Positions 44,331 through 54,826 of a DNA stretch of 64,000 bases are shown here, one piece after another. The first letter of the stretch is position 1. The number at the start of each line of letters is the position of its first letter. The position numbers and the translations under genes are program-made. Location: NCBI GenBank assembly GCA_052390115.1, contig JBQTHE010000035.1, positions 51,897 to 115,896 of the forward strand, written 5' to 3'. The notes under the pieces are model-generated. The model was not told the DNA's origin, did no database searches, and was given only the letters and a program-made list of their open reading frames with translations. The stretch comes from GCA-003244245 sp052390115. Its GTDB lineage: Bacteria > Actinomycetota > Actinomycetes > Mycobacteriales > Pseudonocardiaceae.

Positions 44331-44819
44331 GTGGACGTCTGGGAGACATTCGGTGAGCTGGTGGGGGAGCTTGATTACTCGATGTTCATCGTCACCGTCC
44401 GCGCAGGCGACGAGCGGGCTGGTTGCCTGGTCGGCTTCGGCTGCCAGACCAGCATCGACCCGCCGCGCTTCCTGATCTGCCTGTCGCGCAAGAACCACAC
44501 CTACCGGGTGGCGACCGGGGCCGAGGCGCTGGCCGTGCACTTCCTGCAACGGCAGGCCGAGGCGCTGGCCGGACTGTTCGGCGGCCACAGCGGCGACGAC
44601 GTGGACAAGTTCGCCCGCTGCGCGTGGGAGCCCGGCCCGGGCGGGTTGCCGATCCTGCAGGAGTGCGGGAACTGGTTCGTGGGGCGCGTGCTCGAGCGGC
44701 TCGACCTCGGCGACCACGTCGGTTTCCTGCTCGATCCGGTCGCGGCCCACCGGGAAGGCAGCCAGTCGCATTTCGAGTTCCACCGGGCCAAGAGCATCAC
44801 ACCGGGCCATCCGGCGTGA
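44331..44819 (+). CDS. Flavin reductase-like (FMN split-barrel) protein
   Basis: A 162-residue protein with the flavin reductase domain: 'YSMFIVTVRAGDERAGCLVGFGCQTSIDPPRFLICLSRKNHTYRV' (in parts) gives the flavin-binding barrel. It ends in an overlap (GTGA) with the downstream RibD-like reductase, so both likely act in one flavin- or pyrimidine-related step, though the exact reaction is not known. It starts at GTG 44331, 33 nt after element copy 3. Confidence 0.88.
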   Translation: MDVWETFGELVGELDYSMFIVTVRAGDERAGCLVGFGCQTSIDPPRFLICLSRKNHTYRVATGAEALAVHFLQRQAEALAGLFGGHSGDDVDKFARCAWEPGPGGLPILQECGNWFVGRVLERLDLGDHVGFLLDPVAAHREGSQSHFEFHRAKSITPGHPA

Positions 44820-45592
44820 GCGCGACACCGGTGCCGTTGCGGCGGGTGCTGCCCGAGCCGGGAACCGTCACCGCCGTCGAGGCTCTGGAGGGGCTCGATC
44901 TCGCCGATCTGGCGGCTGATCACCGCCCCTACGTGGTGCTCAACATGGTGACCACCGCCGACGGTGCCGCGACGGTCGCGCACCGCACCGCCCCGATCAG
45001 CAACCCCGCGGACCGGCAACTGTTCCACGAGCTACGGGCGCACGTCGATGCGGTCATGGTCGGCGCCGGCACAGTGCGAATCGAGCGATACGGGCGCCTG
45101 GTTCGCGACCCGCAGCGCCGGGAGCGCCGGGTTGCCCGCGGGTTGGCGCCCGACCCGCTCGCCGTCGTCGTGAGCCGCCGGCTCACCCTGACCCCCGACT
45201 TGCCGCTACTCGCTGACCTGCATTCCCGGGTGGTGGTGCTCACCACCAGCGCCGCAGACCTCGACGAGTGCGCCGCGCAGGTCAGCTACCTACGTCCGGC
45301 ACCAGGCGAGGAGCTGGACCTGGCCACGATGCTCGCCCGGTTACGCGCCGAGCACGGCGTGCGCTCGGTGCTCTGCGAGGGCGGGCCGACGCTCAACGCC
45401 TCGCTGCTGCCCGCTGGCCTGGTCGACGAGTTGTTCCTGACCATCGCGCCGGCCCTGGCCGGTAGCGCGGGATCGCTGTCCATCGTCGATCGGGCGCCAT
45501 TGGCCGAGCCCGTCGCGCTCGAGCTGATCTGGCTGCTGGAGTCCGAGGGCCAGCTGTTCGCCCGGTACGCGCTGCGGCAGCCGCTCGTTTAG
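44816..45592 (+). CDS. Pyrimidine reductase family protein (RibD C-terminal-like)
   Basis: A 258-residue dihydrofolate reductase-like protein. 'PYVVLNMVTTADGAATV' (substrate and NADPH strand), 'DAVMVGAGTVRIERYG' and 'LCEGGPTLNASLL' are the RibD/DHFR-like motifs seen in 5-amino-6-(5-phosphoribosylamino)uracil reductases. It lacks the deaminase half, and many actinomycetes carry such stand-alone paralogues of uncertain substrate. Its 3' end overlaps the convergent citrate synthase by 4 nt. Confidence 0.88.
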   Translation: MSATPVPLRRVLPEPGTVTAVEALEGLDLADLAADHRPYVVLNMVTTADGAATVAHRTAPISNPADRQLFHELRAHVDAVMVGAGTVRIERYGRLVRDPQRRERRVARGLAPDPLAVVVSRRLTLTPDLPLLADLHSRVVVLTTSAADLDECAAQVSYLRPAPGEELDLATMLARLRAEHGVRSVLCEGGPTLNASLLPAGLVDELFLTIAPALAGSAGSLSIVDRAPLAEPVALELIWLLESEGQLFARYALRQPLV

Positions 45593-46725
45593 AAGTGCCC
45601 GATCTCACCCCAGCCCGCCACATCCTGCGGCCGCCGCGGATCGGGACCAACGTACTGCGCCGCAGGGCGGACCAGCCGGCTGGTGCGTTTCTGCTCCATG
45701 ATGTGCGCGCACCAGCCCGCGGTTCGAGCGCAGGTGAACATCGCCGACATCATGTGCGGCGGGACCTGCGCGAAGTCGAGGATCACCGCGGCCCAGAACT
45801 CGACGTTGGTCTCGATGGCCCGGTCCGGACGCTGCTCCCGCAGCTCGGCCAGCGCGGCGTGCTCCAAGGCTACCGCCACGTCGTGCCGCGGCGCACCGAG
45901 CTCCTTGCAGATCCGGCGCAACACTCGGGCTCGGGGGTCCTCGGCCCGGTACACGCGGTGGCCGAAGCCCATCAGTCGCTCGCCGCGATCCAGGACCCGG
46001 CGCACCACGGCGGCGGCGTCGCCGGTGCGCTCCACGTCCTCGATCATCGGCAGTACCCGCGCCGGCGCCCCACCGTGCAAGGGACCGGACATCGCGCCGA
46101 TCGCCCCGGACAGGCATGCGGCGACGTCGGCACCGGTGGAGGCGATCACCCGAGCGATGAAAGTCGAGGCGTTGAGCCCGTGCTCCGCAGCCGCGACCCA
46201 GTAGGCATCCACGGCCTTGACGTGTGCCGGGTCGGGGTCGCCACGCCACCGGGTCATGAAGCGCTCGGTGATGGTGGAGCACTGGTCGATCTGGTGCTGC
46301 GGGACGGCGGGCTGGTGGATTCCACGGGCCGACTGCGCCACGTAGGACAGCGCCATCACCGACGCCCTGGCTAGCTCCGCGCGGGTCTGGGTATCGGGGC
46401 TGTCCAGTAATGGGCGGTAGCCCCAGACCGGGGCGAGCATCGCCAGCGCTGCTTGCACGTCGACCCGGACGTCACCGGTGTGTATCGGTAGCGGGAAGGG
46501 TTCGGCCGGTGGCAGGCCGTGCCCGAAGCGTCCATCGGTGAGCAATGCCCAGACGTCGCCGAAGGTCACGTGTCCGGCAAGGTCTTCGATGTCCACGCCG
46601 CGATATCGCAACGCTCCGCCGTCCCGATCCGGTTCGGCGATCTCGGTGTGGAAGGCGACCACGCCCTCCAGCCCCGGCTTGAAGTCCGTGGCGGTGTCCG
46701 CCGCCAACCCGTTCAACGCAGTCAC
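45589..46725 (-). CDS. Citrate synthase 2 (CitA-like)
   Basis: A 378-residue type I citrate synthase: His in 'SGPLHGGAPARVLPM', the 'RLMGFGHRVYRAEDPRA' active-site stretch and the catalytic Asp region near 'VEFWAAVILD'. It differs from the longer GltA encoded at 49164-50549, and two or more citrate synthases are normal in actinomycetes. GTG 46725 follows GAGGAGG. It may be a citrate or methylcitrate synthase; sequence alone does not decide. Confidence 0.92.
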   Translation of the reverse strand: MTALNGLAADTATDFKPGLEGVVAFHTEIAEPDRDGGALRYRGVDIEDLAGHVTFGDVWALLTDGRFGHGLPPAEPFPLPIHTGDVRVDVQAALAMLAPVWGYRPLLDSPDTQTRAELARASVMALSYVAQSARGIHQPAVPQHQIDQCSTITERFMTRWRGDPDPAHVKAVDAYWVAAAEHGLNASTFIARVIASTGADVAACLSGAIGAMSGPLHGGAPARVLPMIEDVERTGDAAAVVRRVLDRGERLMGFGHRVYRAEDPRARVLRRICKELGAPRHDVAVALEHAALAELREQRPDRAIETNVEFWAAVILDFAQVPPHMMSAMFTCARTAGWCAHIMEQKRTSRLVRPAAQYVGPDPRRPQDVAGWGEIGHF

Positions 46726-46938
46726 GCCGTCCTCCTCGCGCGATCGGCCCTCGAATTGGGCACGCGCGGGTCGCTGACCGGCCAGCGGGTTGGGGGCGCG
46801 CCACATTGCGGCGCCGCGCGGGCTGGCTCACTGTGCACCCGAATCCCACCCGGCGGCAACATTTGCTGCACGAACAGGCGACAAGACCGTCGAGGACGTA
46901 GTTTCAGACCAGTCGGACTGGCGACGGGAGCGTGCGGC

Positions 46939-47616
46939 GTGGTGGCTGGGCGGGCGCAACGGGGGGAACCGGCGGCCGACTTGGCCGGGATGCGGGTCGC
47001 CTATCCTGCCGGTGAGCTGCACGAAGTCGATCTGGCGCGGACCTGGCACGAGCAGCTGGCACGGTGGCTCGACGACGCCGTGAACGCTGGCCTTGCCGAG
47101 CCCAATGCGATGGTGCTGGCCACCGCGGACGCCGATGGGCTGCCCAGCTCCCGGACTGTGCTGGCCAAGGCCCTCGACTCGCGGGGCGTCGTCTTCTACA
47201 CCAACCTCACCTCCCGCAAGATGCACGACATCAACGCCACCGGGTTCGCTGCGGTCACGATTCCGTGGATCGCGCTGCACCGCCAGGCGCACCTGCGTGG
47301 ACCGGTCGAGCTGATCACGCCACAGGAGTGCACCGCCTACTGGCAGACCCGCCCACGGGGTGCCCAGCTGGGGGCGTGGGCTTCAGCGCAGTCCACAGTG
47401 GTGCCGGACCGGCGAGCCCTAGACGATGCCCTGGAGCAGGTCGCTGCCCGGTTCGCCGACGCCGAGCAGGTGCCGTTGCCGGCGCACTGGGGCGGGGTGC
47501 GGATCCAGCCGGTGAGTGTGGAGTTCTGGCAGGGCAGGCCGGACCGGATGCACGACCGGTTGCGCTACCAGGTCGACGACGACGGCCGATGGACGGTCGT
47601 CCGGCTCGCGCCGTGA
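46939..47616 (+). CDS. pdxH: Pyridoxamine 5'-phosphate oxidase
   Basis: A ~225-residue FMN enzyme that oxidises pyridoxamine/pyridoxine phosphate to PLP. 'PNAMVLATADADGLPSSRTVLAK' and 'GVVFYTNLTSRKMHD' bind FMN; 'GAWASAQSTVV' and 'RIQPVSVEFWQGRPDRMHDR' are the C-terminal signature, with the expected ending RLAP. GTG 46939 has a GGGAG 8 nt upstream; GTG 46942 or ATG 46990 are alternatives. Divergent from citrate synthase 2. Confidence 0.93.
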   Translation: MVAGRAQRGEPAADLAGMRVAYPAGELHEVDLARTWHEQLARWLDDAVNAGLAEPNAMVLATADADGLPSSRTVLAKALDSRGVVFYTNLTSRKMHDINATGFAAVTIPWIALHRQAHLRGPVELITPQECTAYWQTRPRGAQLGAWASAQSTVVPDRRALDDALEQVAARFADAEQVPLPAHWGGVRIQPVSVEFWQGRPDRMHDRLRYQVDDDGRWTVVRLAP

Positions 47617-47692
47617 CTCCCACCGCGTTCACCCACACCGCGCTCACCTACGGTGCGTGACTCAGCGCGCGGTGACCGCCAGACTACGTGCC

Positions 47693-49069
47693 ATGAGCGG
47701 GACGACGGCTCGGGATACGGCCGCGGGCGGAGAGGTTCAGACCAAGCTCAAACGGGTGATCGGGCCGAAGCTGCTGTTCTTCTTCGTGATCGGCGACATC
47801 CTGGGCACCGGCATCTACGCGCTGACCGGCAGCGTCGCGGGGGAGATCGGCGGCGCGTTGTGGGTGCCGTTCGTCGGGGCTTTCCTGGTTGCCTTCCTCA
47901 CCGCGTTCAGCTACCTGGAGTTGGTCGGCAAGTACCCCCGGGCAGCCGGGGCCGCGCTGTACGCCAACCGGGCGTTCGGGATCCCGTTCCTGACCTTCAT
48001 CGTCGCCTTCGCGGTGATGAGCTCGGGCATCACCAGCGCCTCCTCGGCGGCGGTGGCGTTCGGCCAGACGTACCTCAAGGAGTTCGTCACGCTGCCCGTC
48101 TGGGCGGTCGCGATCACGTTCATCGTGTTGCTCGCGCTGGTCAACTTCCGGGGTGTCGGTGAGTCGCTCAAGGCCAACGTGGTGCTCACCTGCATCGAGC
48201 TGTCCGGGCTGCTGATCATCATTGCGATCGGGGTCTATGCGGTCGGCTCGGGCCAGGGTGATCCCTCCCGGCTGACCCAGATCGATACCGCCGATTCCGG
48301 TGTGCTGCTGGCCATCACCTCGGCCACCGCGCTGGCCTTCTTCGCGATGGTCGGTTTCGAGGACTCGGTGAACATGGCCGAGGAGGTCAAGCAACCGGCC
48401 AAGGTCTTCCCGCGCGCGATGTTGCTCGGCATGGGCGCCGCCGGGCTGATCTACGTGCTGGTCGCGATCACCTCGTCGCTGCTGGTACCCGCCGACCGGC
48501 TGGCTGAGCTGGAGAGTGCCGCCCTGCTCGAGGTCGTCAAGATCGGCGCACCCGCGTTCCCGCTGGGCCTTTTCGCCGTCATCGGGCTCTTCGCGGTGAT
48601 CAACTCGGCCTTGATCAACATGCTGATGGCCAGCAGGCTCGTTTACGGCATGGCAGGCGAACGGATCATCCCTCGCGTAATGGGCACGGTGCACCCGGCC
48701 CGGCGCACCCCGTGGGTGTCGATCTTGTTCACCAGCGGGATCGCCGTGATCCTGGTCAGCTTCGTCCCGCTGGCCGGCCTGGCGGGTACCACATCGCTGC
48801 TGCTGCTCGCCGTCTTCACCCTGGTCAACGTCGCCTGCCTGGTGCTGCGCCGCAGGAGCGTCGAGCACCAGCACTTCCGGGCCCCGACCTGGAGCCCCTG
48901 GCTCGGGGCGCTGCTGTGCGGTTACCTGGTGACCCCGCTGTCCGGCCGCGATCCCGAGCAATACCTGCTCGCAGGCGTGTTGCTGGCGGTCGGGGTCCTG
49001 CTCTGGCTGGTCAATCGGCTGTTCGTGGGCAGAGTCGAGTTCGACCCGGCCAAGCTGTCCCGCGAGTGA
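47693..49069 (+). CDS. APC-family amino acid permease
   Basis: A 458-residue transporter with about 12 hydrophobic segments. TM1 'FFFVIGDILGTGIYALTG' contains the G-x-G-I-Y/F substrate motif of APC transporters, and TM6 'ALAFFAMVGFEDSVNMAEEVKQPAK' the second half of the site. Probably imports an amino acid by proton symport. ATG 47693 is taken because the upstream part of the frame lacks family similarity. No regulatory partner nearby. Confidence 0.9.
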   Translation: MSGTTARDTAAGGEVQTKLKRVIGPKLLFFFVIGDILGTGIYALTGSVAGEIGGALWVPFVGAFLVAFLTAFSYLELVGKYPRAAGAALYANRAFGIPFLTFIVAFAVMSSGITSASSAAVAFGQTYLKEFVTLPVWAVAITFIVLLALVNFRGVGESLKANVVLTCIELSGLLIIIAIGVYAVGSGQGDPSRLTQIDTADSGVLLAITSATALAFFAMVGFEDSVNMAEEVKQPAKVFPRAMLLGMGAAGLIYVLVAITSSLLVPADRLAELESAALLEVVKIGAPAFPLGLFAVIGLFAVINSALINMLMASRLVYGMAGERIIPRVMGTVHPARRTPWVSILFTSGIAVILVSFVPLAGLAGTTSLLLLAVFTLVNVACLVLRRRSVEHQHFRAPTWSPWLGALLCGYLVTPLSGRDPEQYLLAGVLLAVGVLLWLVNRLFVGRVEFDPAKLSRE

Positions 49070-49163
49070 GTTACCTTGGAGTATGTCGTCGTCGCCCACG
49101 GTGCCGCTATTGCCAGACCGGCTACCGCAGCGTTGCGCGCCGTCCGACAGTGAAAGGACCGCT

Positions 49164-50549
<1,386 letters not shown>

Positions 50550-50638
50550 TCCTTTACTGGAGCGGGATCGCCCGTTGGGCGGTGCGCGACCTCCTGCTCG
50601 GCGCGTACGGTGCCCGCAGGCCGAACCCCGGGAGCCAG

Positions 50639-51679
50639 ATGTCCATGCGCACCATCCAGTGGGTCGACGGACACGTCGATGTGATTGACCAGACCGCCCT
50701 GCCGCAACAGCGGCGGGTGGCGCTGCACACCGTCAGCCAGGTGGTGGACGCGATCCACCGGCTGGTCGTGCGCGGCGCGCCCGCGCTGGGGGCGCTGGGG
50801 GCGCTGGGCGTCGCGCTCGCGGCGGCGCGGTCGGCGGAAGAAGGCTATGACGCCGATGCCGTGCGGGCCGACGCCGGTCGCATTGCCGGGGCCCGCCCCA
50901 CGGCGGCACATCTGGGCTGGGCTGTGCACCAGGTGCTGCCCGCGGTGCCGCGGGGACACGCCGCCGTGCTGGCCGCCGCCCAGGCGCTGGTGGAGGCCGA
51001 CGTGCGGGCTTGCGCGACGCTGTCCCGGCTCGGCGCTGCCCTGCTGCGCAGCTACGTCGGCGATCGGCCGATGGTGCTGCACACGCACTGCAACGCGGGT
51101 GCGCTGGCCTGCGTGGAGTGGGGCACCGCGCTCGGCGTGGTCCGGACGCTGCATGCCGACGGGCTGGTCCGGATGGTGGTGGTCGGGGAGACTCGCCCGT
51201 TGCTGCAGGGGTCCCGGATCACCGCGGTCGAACTCGCCCAACTCGGGGTGCCGCACCAGGTGGTTGTCGACGCTGCGGGTCCGGGGCTCATCGCCAGCGG
51301 GCGGGTGGACGCTGTCATCGTCGGAGCCGATCGGATCGCCGCCAACTACGACGTGGTGAACAAAGTGGGTACCTACCCGCTGGCGTTGGCTGCGGCCCGG
51401 GCCGGCATCCCGTTCGTGGTGGCGGCCCCGGCCGCCACGCTCGACCCGGACACGCCCACCGGCGCGGCGGTGACCATCGAGCACCGGGACCCCGACGAGG
51501 TGCTGCTGGTCGGGGGCTGGCGGATGGCGCCGGCCGAATCCACCGCGCTGAACCCGGCCTTCGACGTGACCCCTGCCGACCTGGTCACCGCGATCGTCAC
51601 GGAATCCAGGGTGATCGAGCCGGCGCGCTTGGAGCAGGTGGTCCGGGTCCCCGCGATGCGGGCGGTCCCGGCTCGCTGA
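50639..51679 (+). CDS. mtnA: S-methyl-5-thioribose-1-phosphate isomerase
   Basis: A 346-residue eIF2B-like sugar isomerase of the methionine salvage pathway. 'LHTHCNAGALACVEWGTALG' includes the catalytic Cys and 'VDAVIVGADRIAANYDVVNKVGTY' (in parts) the catalytic Asp. 'RGAPALGALGALGVALAA' matches the substrate loop, with one GAL repeat more than usual. ATG 50639 has GGAG 5 nt upstream. No other salvage genes are adjacent. Confidence 0.93.
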   Translation: MSMRTIQWVDGHVDVIDQTALPQQRRVALHTVSQVVDAIHRLVVRGAPALGALGALGVALAAARSAEEGYDADAVRADAGRIAGARPTAAHLGWAVHQVLPAVPRGHAAVLAAAQALVEADVRACATLSRLGAALLRSYVGDRPMVLHTHCNAGALACVEWGTALGVVRTLHADGLVRMVVVGETRPLLQGSRITAVELAQLGVPHQVVVDAAGPGLIASGRVDAVIVGADRIAANYDVVNKVGTYPLALAAARAGIPFVVAAPAATLDPDTPTGAAVTIEHRDPDEVLLVGGWRMAPAESTALNPAFDVTPADLVTAIVTESRVIEPARLEQVVRVPAMRAVPAR

Positions 51680-51684
51680 CCCGC

Positions 51685-52314
51685 TCAGCCGTCGGGCCGT
51701 CGGGTGAGCCATTCGCCGACGTGCTCGGCCTCGCCACCGATGGTCGTGGAGTCACCGTGCCCGGTGCGCACCTCGGTCTCGGCCGGCAGAGTCAGCAGCC
51801 GGGTCTGGATCGAGCCGATGATCTCGTCGAAGTCAGAGTAGGACCGGCCGGTGGCGCCCGGTCCGCCCTGAAACAGGGTGTCCCCGCTGAAGACGACGTT
51901 CAGGTCGGGGGCGTGCAGGCAGCACGAGCCGGGGGAGTGCCCGGGGGTGTGCAGCACCCGCAGCGCGGTATCCGCGACCCGCAGCACGTCGCCGTCGGTG
52001 AGCTCGGCGTCCGGTGGTGGAGTGTCCGGGTGCGCGAGCCGCCACAGCACGTGCTCGGCGGGGTGCAACAGCACCGGGGCGGCCAGCTTGCGGGATAGTT
52101 CGGGGGCGGCGCTGACGTGATCGTCGTGGGCGTGGGTGCACACGATGCCCAGCACCCGCCGGTCGCCCACCGCGGCGGCGATTGCCGCTGCGTCGTGCGC
52201 GGCGTCGACAACGATCACCTCCCGGTCGTCGCCGACCAGCCAGACGTTGTTGTCCACTGCCCACGTCCCGCCGTCAAGGCTGAACGTGCCCGACGTGACC
52301 ACCCGCTCGATCAC
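51685..52314 (-). CDS. Metallo-beta-lactamase-fold hydrolase (mycothiol/glyoxalase II-like)
   Basis: A 209-residue MBL-fold protein with the zinc motif THAHDDHVSAAP, then 'LHTPGHSPGSCCLH' and 'VFSGDTLFQGGPGATGR' as in glyoxalase II. It starts at GTG 52314, overlapping the stop of the mycothiol-dependent formaldehyde dehydrogenase gene. That fixed pairing in actinomycetes suggests hydrolysis of the thioester S-formylmycothiol or a related conjugate. Confidence 0.92.
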   Translation of the reverse strand: MIERVVTSGTFSLDGGTWAVDNNVWLVGDDREVIVVDAAHDAAAIAAAVGDRRVLGIVCTHAHDDHVSAAPELSRKLAAPVLLHPAEHVLWRLAHPDTPPPDAELTDGDVLRVADTALRVLHTPGHSPGSCCLHAPDLNVVFSGDTLFQGGPGATGRSYSDFDEIIGSIQTRLLTLPAETEVRTGHGDSTTIGGEAEHVGEWLTRRPDG

Positions 52315-53414
52315 CTGAGCTCCCTGGGTAGCAGCACAACGCTGCGCAGCACCTTGCCGCGCTCCATCTTCTCGAAGGCCTGTTCCACCTCGTCCAGGAC
52401 GATCGTCTCGGAGACGAATCTGTCCAGCGGTAGCCGTCCCTGCAGGTGCAGGTTGACCAGCATCGGGAAATCCCGCTCGGGCAGGCAGTCGCCATACCAC
52501 GACGACTTGAGCGCCCCGCCGCGGCCGAAGAACTCCAGCAAGGGGATGCTGGGCACCATCAGGCCCGGAGTGGGCACCCCGACGAGCACCACCGTGCCCG
52601 CCAGGTCGCGAGCGAAAAATGCCTGCTCCCAGGTCTCCGGCCGGCCGACCGCGTCGATCACGACATCGGCTCCGAAACCCTCGGTGTGGGCCCGTACCGT
52701 CTCGACGACGTCGGATTCGCGGGCGTTGATCGTGTGCGTTGCGCCGAAGTCGGTGGCCCACTGCAGCTTGCCGGGGTCGATGTCGACGCCGATGATCGTC
52801 GTGGCGCCGGCCAGCGCGGCTCCGGCGATGGCGGCATCGCCCACCCCTCCGCACCCGATCACCGCCACCGAGTCGCCGCGGGTGATGCTGCCGGTGTTGA
52901 TCGCCGCGCCGAGTCCGGCCATCACGCCGCAACCGAGCAACCCGGCGACTTCTGGGGCGATCGCGGGATTGACCTTGGTGCACTGGCCACTGTGCACCAG
53001 GGTCTTCTCCGCGAACGCTCCGATCCCCAGTGCGGGAGACAGCGCGGTGCCGTCGGGCAGTGTCATCGGCTGGGCGGCGTTGTGGGTGTCAAAGCAGTAC
53101 CAGGGCTTGCCCCGACGGCACGCACGACAGCGACCGCACACTGCGCGCCAGTTGAGGATGACGAAGTCGCCAGGCGCCACGGCGTCGACGCCGTCGCCTA
53201 CCGCCTCCACCACGCCGGCGGCTTCATGCCCGAGCAGGAACGGAAACTCGTCGTTGATCCCGCCCTCGCGGTAGTGCAGGTCGGTGTGGCACACCCCGCA
53301 CGCCTGCACCGCGACCAAGGCCTCACCCGGGCCGGGGTCCGGCACATGCACGGTCTCCACCGTTACCGGCGCGCCCTTGCTGCGCGCCACCACCCCACGC
53401 ACTTCGTGGCCCAC
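52311..53414 (-). CDS. mscR: S-(hydroxymethyl)mycothiol dehydrogenase / nitrosomycothiol reductase
   Basis: A 367-residue class III zinc alcohol dehydrogenase. Catalytic zinc ligands in 'CGVCHTDLHYREGG' and 'GHEAAGVVE'; structural zinc Cys in 'CGRCRACRRGKPWYC'; NAD-binding 'VIGCGGVGDAAIAGA'. The subgroup uses mycothiol in place of glutathione to oxidise formaldehyde and reduce S-nitrosomycothiol. GTG 53414 start. Coupled to the downstream MBL gene. Confidence 0.94.
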   Translation of the reverse strand: MGHEVRGVVARSKGAPVTVETVHVPDPGPGEALVAVQACGVCHTDLHYREGGINDEFPFLLGHEAAGVVEAVGDGVDAVAPGDFVILNWRAVCGRCRACRRGKPWYCFDTHNAAQPMTLPDGTALSPALGIGAFAEKTLVHSGQCTKVNPAIAPEVAGLLGCGVMAGLGAAINTGSITRGDSVAVIGCGGVGDAAIAGAALAGATTIIGVDIDPGKLQWATDFGATHTINARESDVVETVRAHTEGFGADVVIDAVGRPETWEQAFFARDLAGTVVLVGVPTPGLMVPSIPLLEFFGRGGALKSSWYGDCLPERDFPMLVNLHLQGRLPLDRFVSETIVLDEVEQAFEKMERGKVLRSVVLLPRELR

Positions 53415-53532
53415 CGCGACCTCCCCCGTTGCTCGATGGCACGTGCATCATGCCGACGGCGGCCAGCCTGCCACGAAGGATGCCTGCATCGCGATACGGC
53501 CAGCCTGCTACGGCAGCATCAAGAGTGGCACC

Positions 53533-53567
53533 GGACCCCGTTCCGGATTCCCACCGGAACGGGGTCC
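53533..53567. terminator. Strong 14-bp hairpin after the DoxX gene
   Basis: GGACCCCGTTCCGG (53533-53546) and its exact reverse complement (53554-53567) around a 7-nt loop, 25 nt after the DoxX-family stop on the minus strand. An intrinsic terminator between two leftward genes. Confidence 0.8.
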
Positions 53568-53591
53568 ATGCCGAGGCACCGGAGCGTGCGC

Positions 53592-54029
53592 TCAGCGAGC
53601 CTTGCGGGCCCGCTTCTTGGCGCGCTTCTTTCGCTTGGCCGGCTTCGCGGTGATCGCCAGCAGCAGCCCACCGAGCAGGCCCGCGTTCTTGACGAAATGC
53701 TGCTGGTGGGCCCTACGGTCGTCGGGGGCGCCCCGGACCCAGAACGGGTGCTCGGCTACCGTGCTCGGGATCAGCTCCGCGGCGAGCACCGTCGCGGCAA
53801 TCCGGGGTGCCCACCCGAGCGCCATCATCAGGCCGGCGGCGACCTTCACCGCCGCGCCCGCCTGCACGATCAAACCCGGGTCGACCGGCTGTTTCGTAGG
53901 TAACATCCCCTGACCCCTAGCCAGCAGCGGCGTCGCCGCCTCGATCTTCGGCTTTGGGTTGATCAGGGTCTCCACCCCGTTGGCGACGGACACGGCGGCC
54001 AGCAGTGGACGGGCAATGCGACGCAACAC
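53592..54029 (-). CDS. DoxX-family membrane protein with basic tail
   Basis: A 145-residue protein with DoxX-like layout: four hydrophobic helices with 'NGVETLINPKPK', 'GLIVQAGAAVKVAAGLMMALGWAPRIAATVL' and 'QQHFVKNAGLLGGLLLAI', ending in a strongly basic tail (KRKKRAKKRARKAR). Actinobacterial DoxX proteins are linked to redox/thiol stress responses. GTG 54029 follows AAAGGAG. Divergent from the DJ-1-like gene. Confidence 0.88.
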   Translation of the reverse strand: MLRRIARPLLAAVSVANGVETLINPKPKIEAATPLLARGQGMLPTKQPVDPGLIVQAGAAVKVAAGLMMALGWAPRIAATVLAAELIPSTVAEHPFWVRGAPDDRRAHQQHFVKNAGLLGGLLLAITAKPAKRKKRAKKRARKAR

Positions 54030-54212
54030 GGCGGCTCCTTTCCGAGCTCTTCGCTTTCGCACCGTAGCCCTCCTGCGCCGCGGCGAGCGTGAAGCCACCC
54101 ATCCGGGTCAGTGCAGCGTTTGCCGATCACTAGGTTGGGGTAGCCGGGTGTCTTGCTATGACCGCCATATGGACCCCTGCCCTGCCGGGTAGGCCATGGA
54201 AAGGAGAGGCAC

Positions 54213-54758
54213 GTGACTCAGCCCCTGCAGGGCCGGCGGGTGGCATTCCTGGTTGCCCCGGAAGGAACCGAGCAGGTCGAACTTACCGAGCCGTGGAAAG
54301 CGGTGTACGAGGCTGGGGCCAACCCCCAGCTGGTGTCGACCGATCCTGGTAGCGTGCAGGCCTTCCGGCACTTGGACAAGGCCGAGACCTTCCCTGTAGA
54401 CGAGGTGGTTTCCGCGGCCAAGGTGGACGATTACGACGCCTTGGTACTGCCCGGTGGGGTGGCCAACCCCGATTATCTGCGTACCGACGCCGACGCTGTG
54501 CGGTTCGTGGAAGAGTTTTTCGCCAGTGGCAAGCCGGTGGCGGCAATCTGTCATGCACCATGGACCCTGATCGAAGCCGACGTCGTGCGCGGCCGGCGGA
54601 TGACCTCATGGCCGAGCCTGCAGACTGACCTGCGCAACGCCGGTGCCGAGTGGGTCGACGAGGAGGTCGTGGTCGACCATGGCCTGGTGACCAGTCGCAG
54701 GCCCGACGATCTGCCCGCATTCTGCGCGAAACTCGTCGAGGAGTTCAGCAGCGCCTGA
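54213..54758 (+). CDS. DJ-1/PfpI-family protein (type 1 glutamine amidotransferase-like)
   Basis: A 181-residue protein of the PfpI/YhbO group. Nucleophile Cys in AAICHAPW, Glu in the N-terminal 'PEGTEQVELTEPW', and 'DALVLPGGVANPDYLRTD' before it. Members act as proteases, chaperones or glyoxalase III-type deglycases in stress. GTG 54213 follows AAAGGAGAGG. Confidence 0.92.
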   Translation: MTQPLQGRRVAFLVAPEGTEQVELTEPWKAVYEAGANPQLVSTDPGSVQAFRHLDKAETFPVDEVVSAAKVDDYDALVLPGGVANPDYLRTDADAVRFVEEFFASGKPVAAICHAPWTLIEADVVRGRRMTSWPSLQTDLRNAGAEWVDEEVVVDHGLVTSRRPDDLPAFCAKLVEEFSSA

Positions 54759-54826
54759 TTGGCGCTGCTCGTGAGTGGTGTTCGGTGCTATGACACTGTA
54801 ATTCACTCACGTGCCCGGAGGGCATT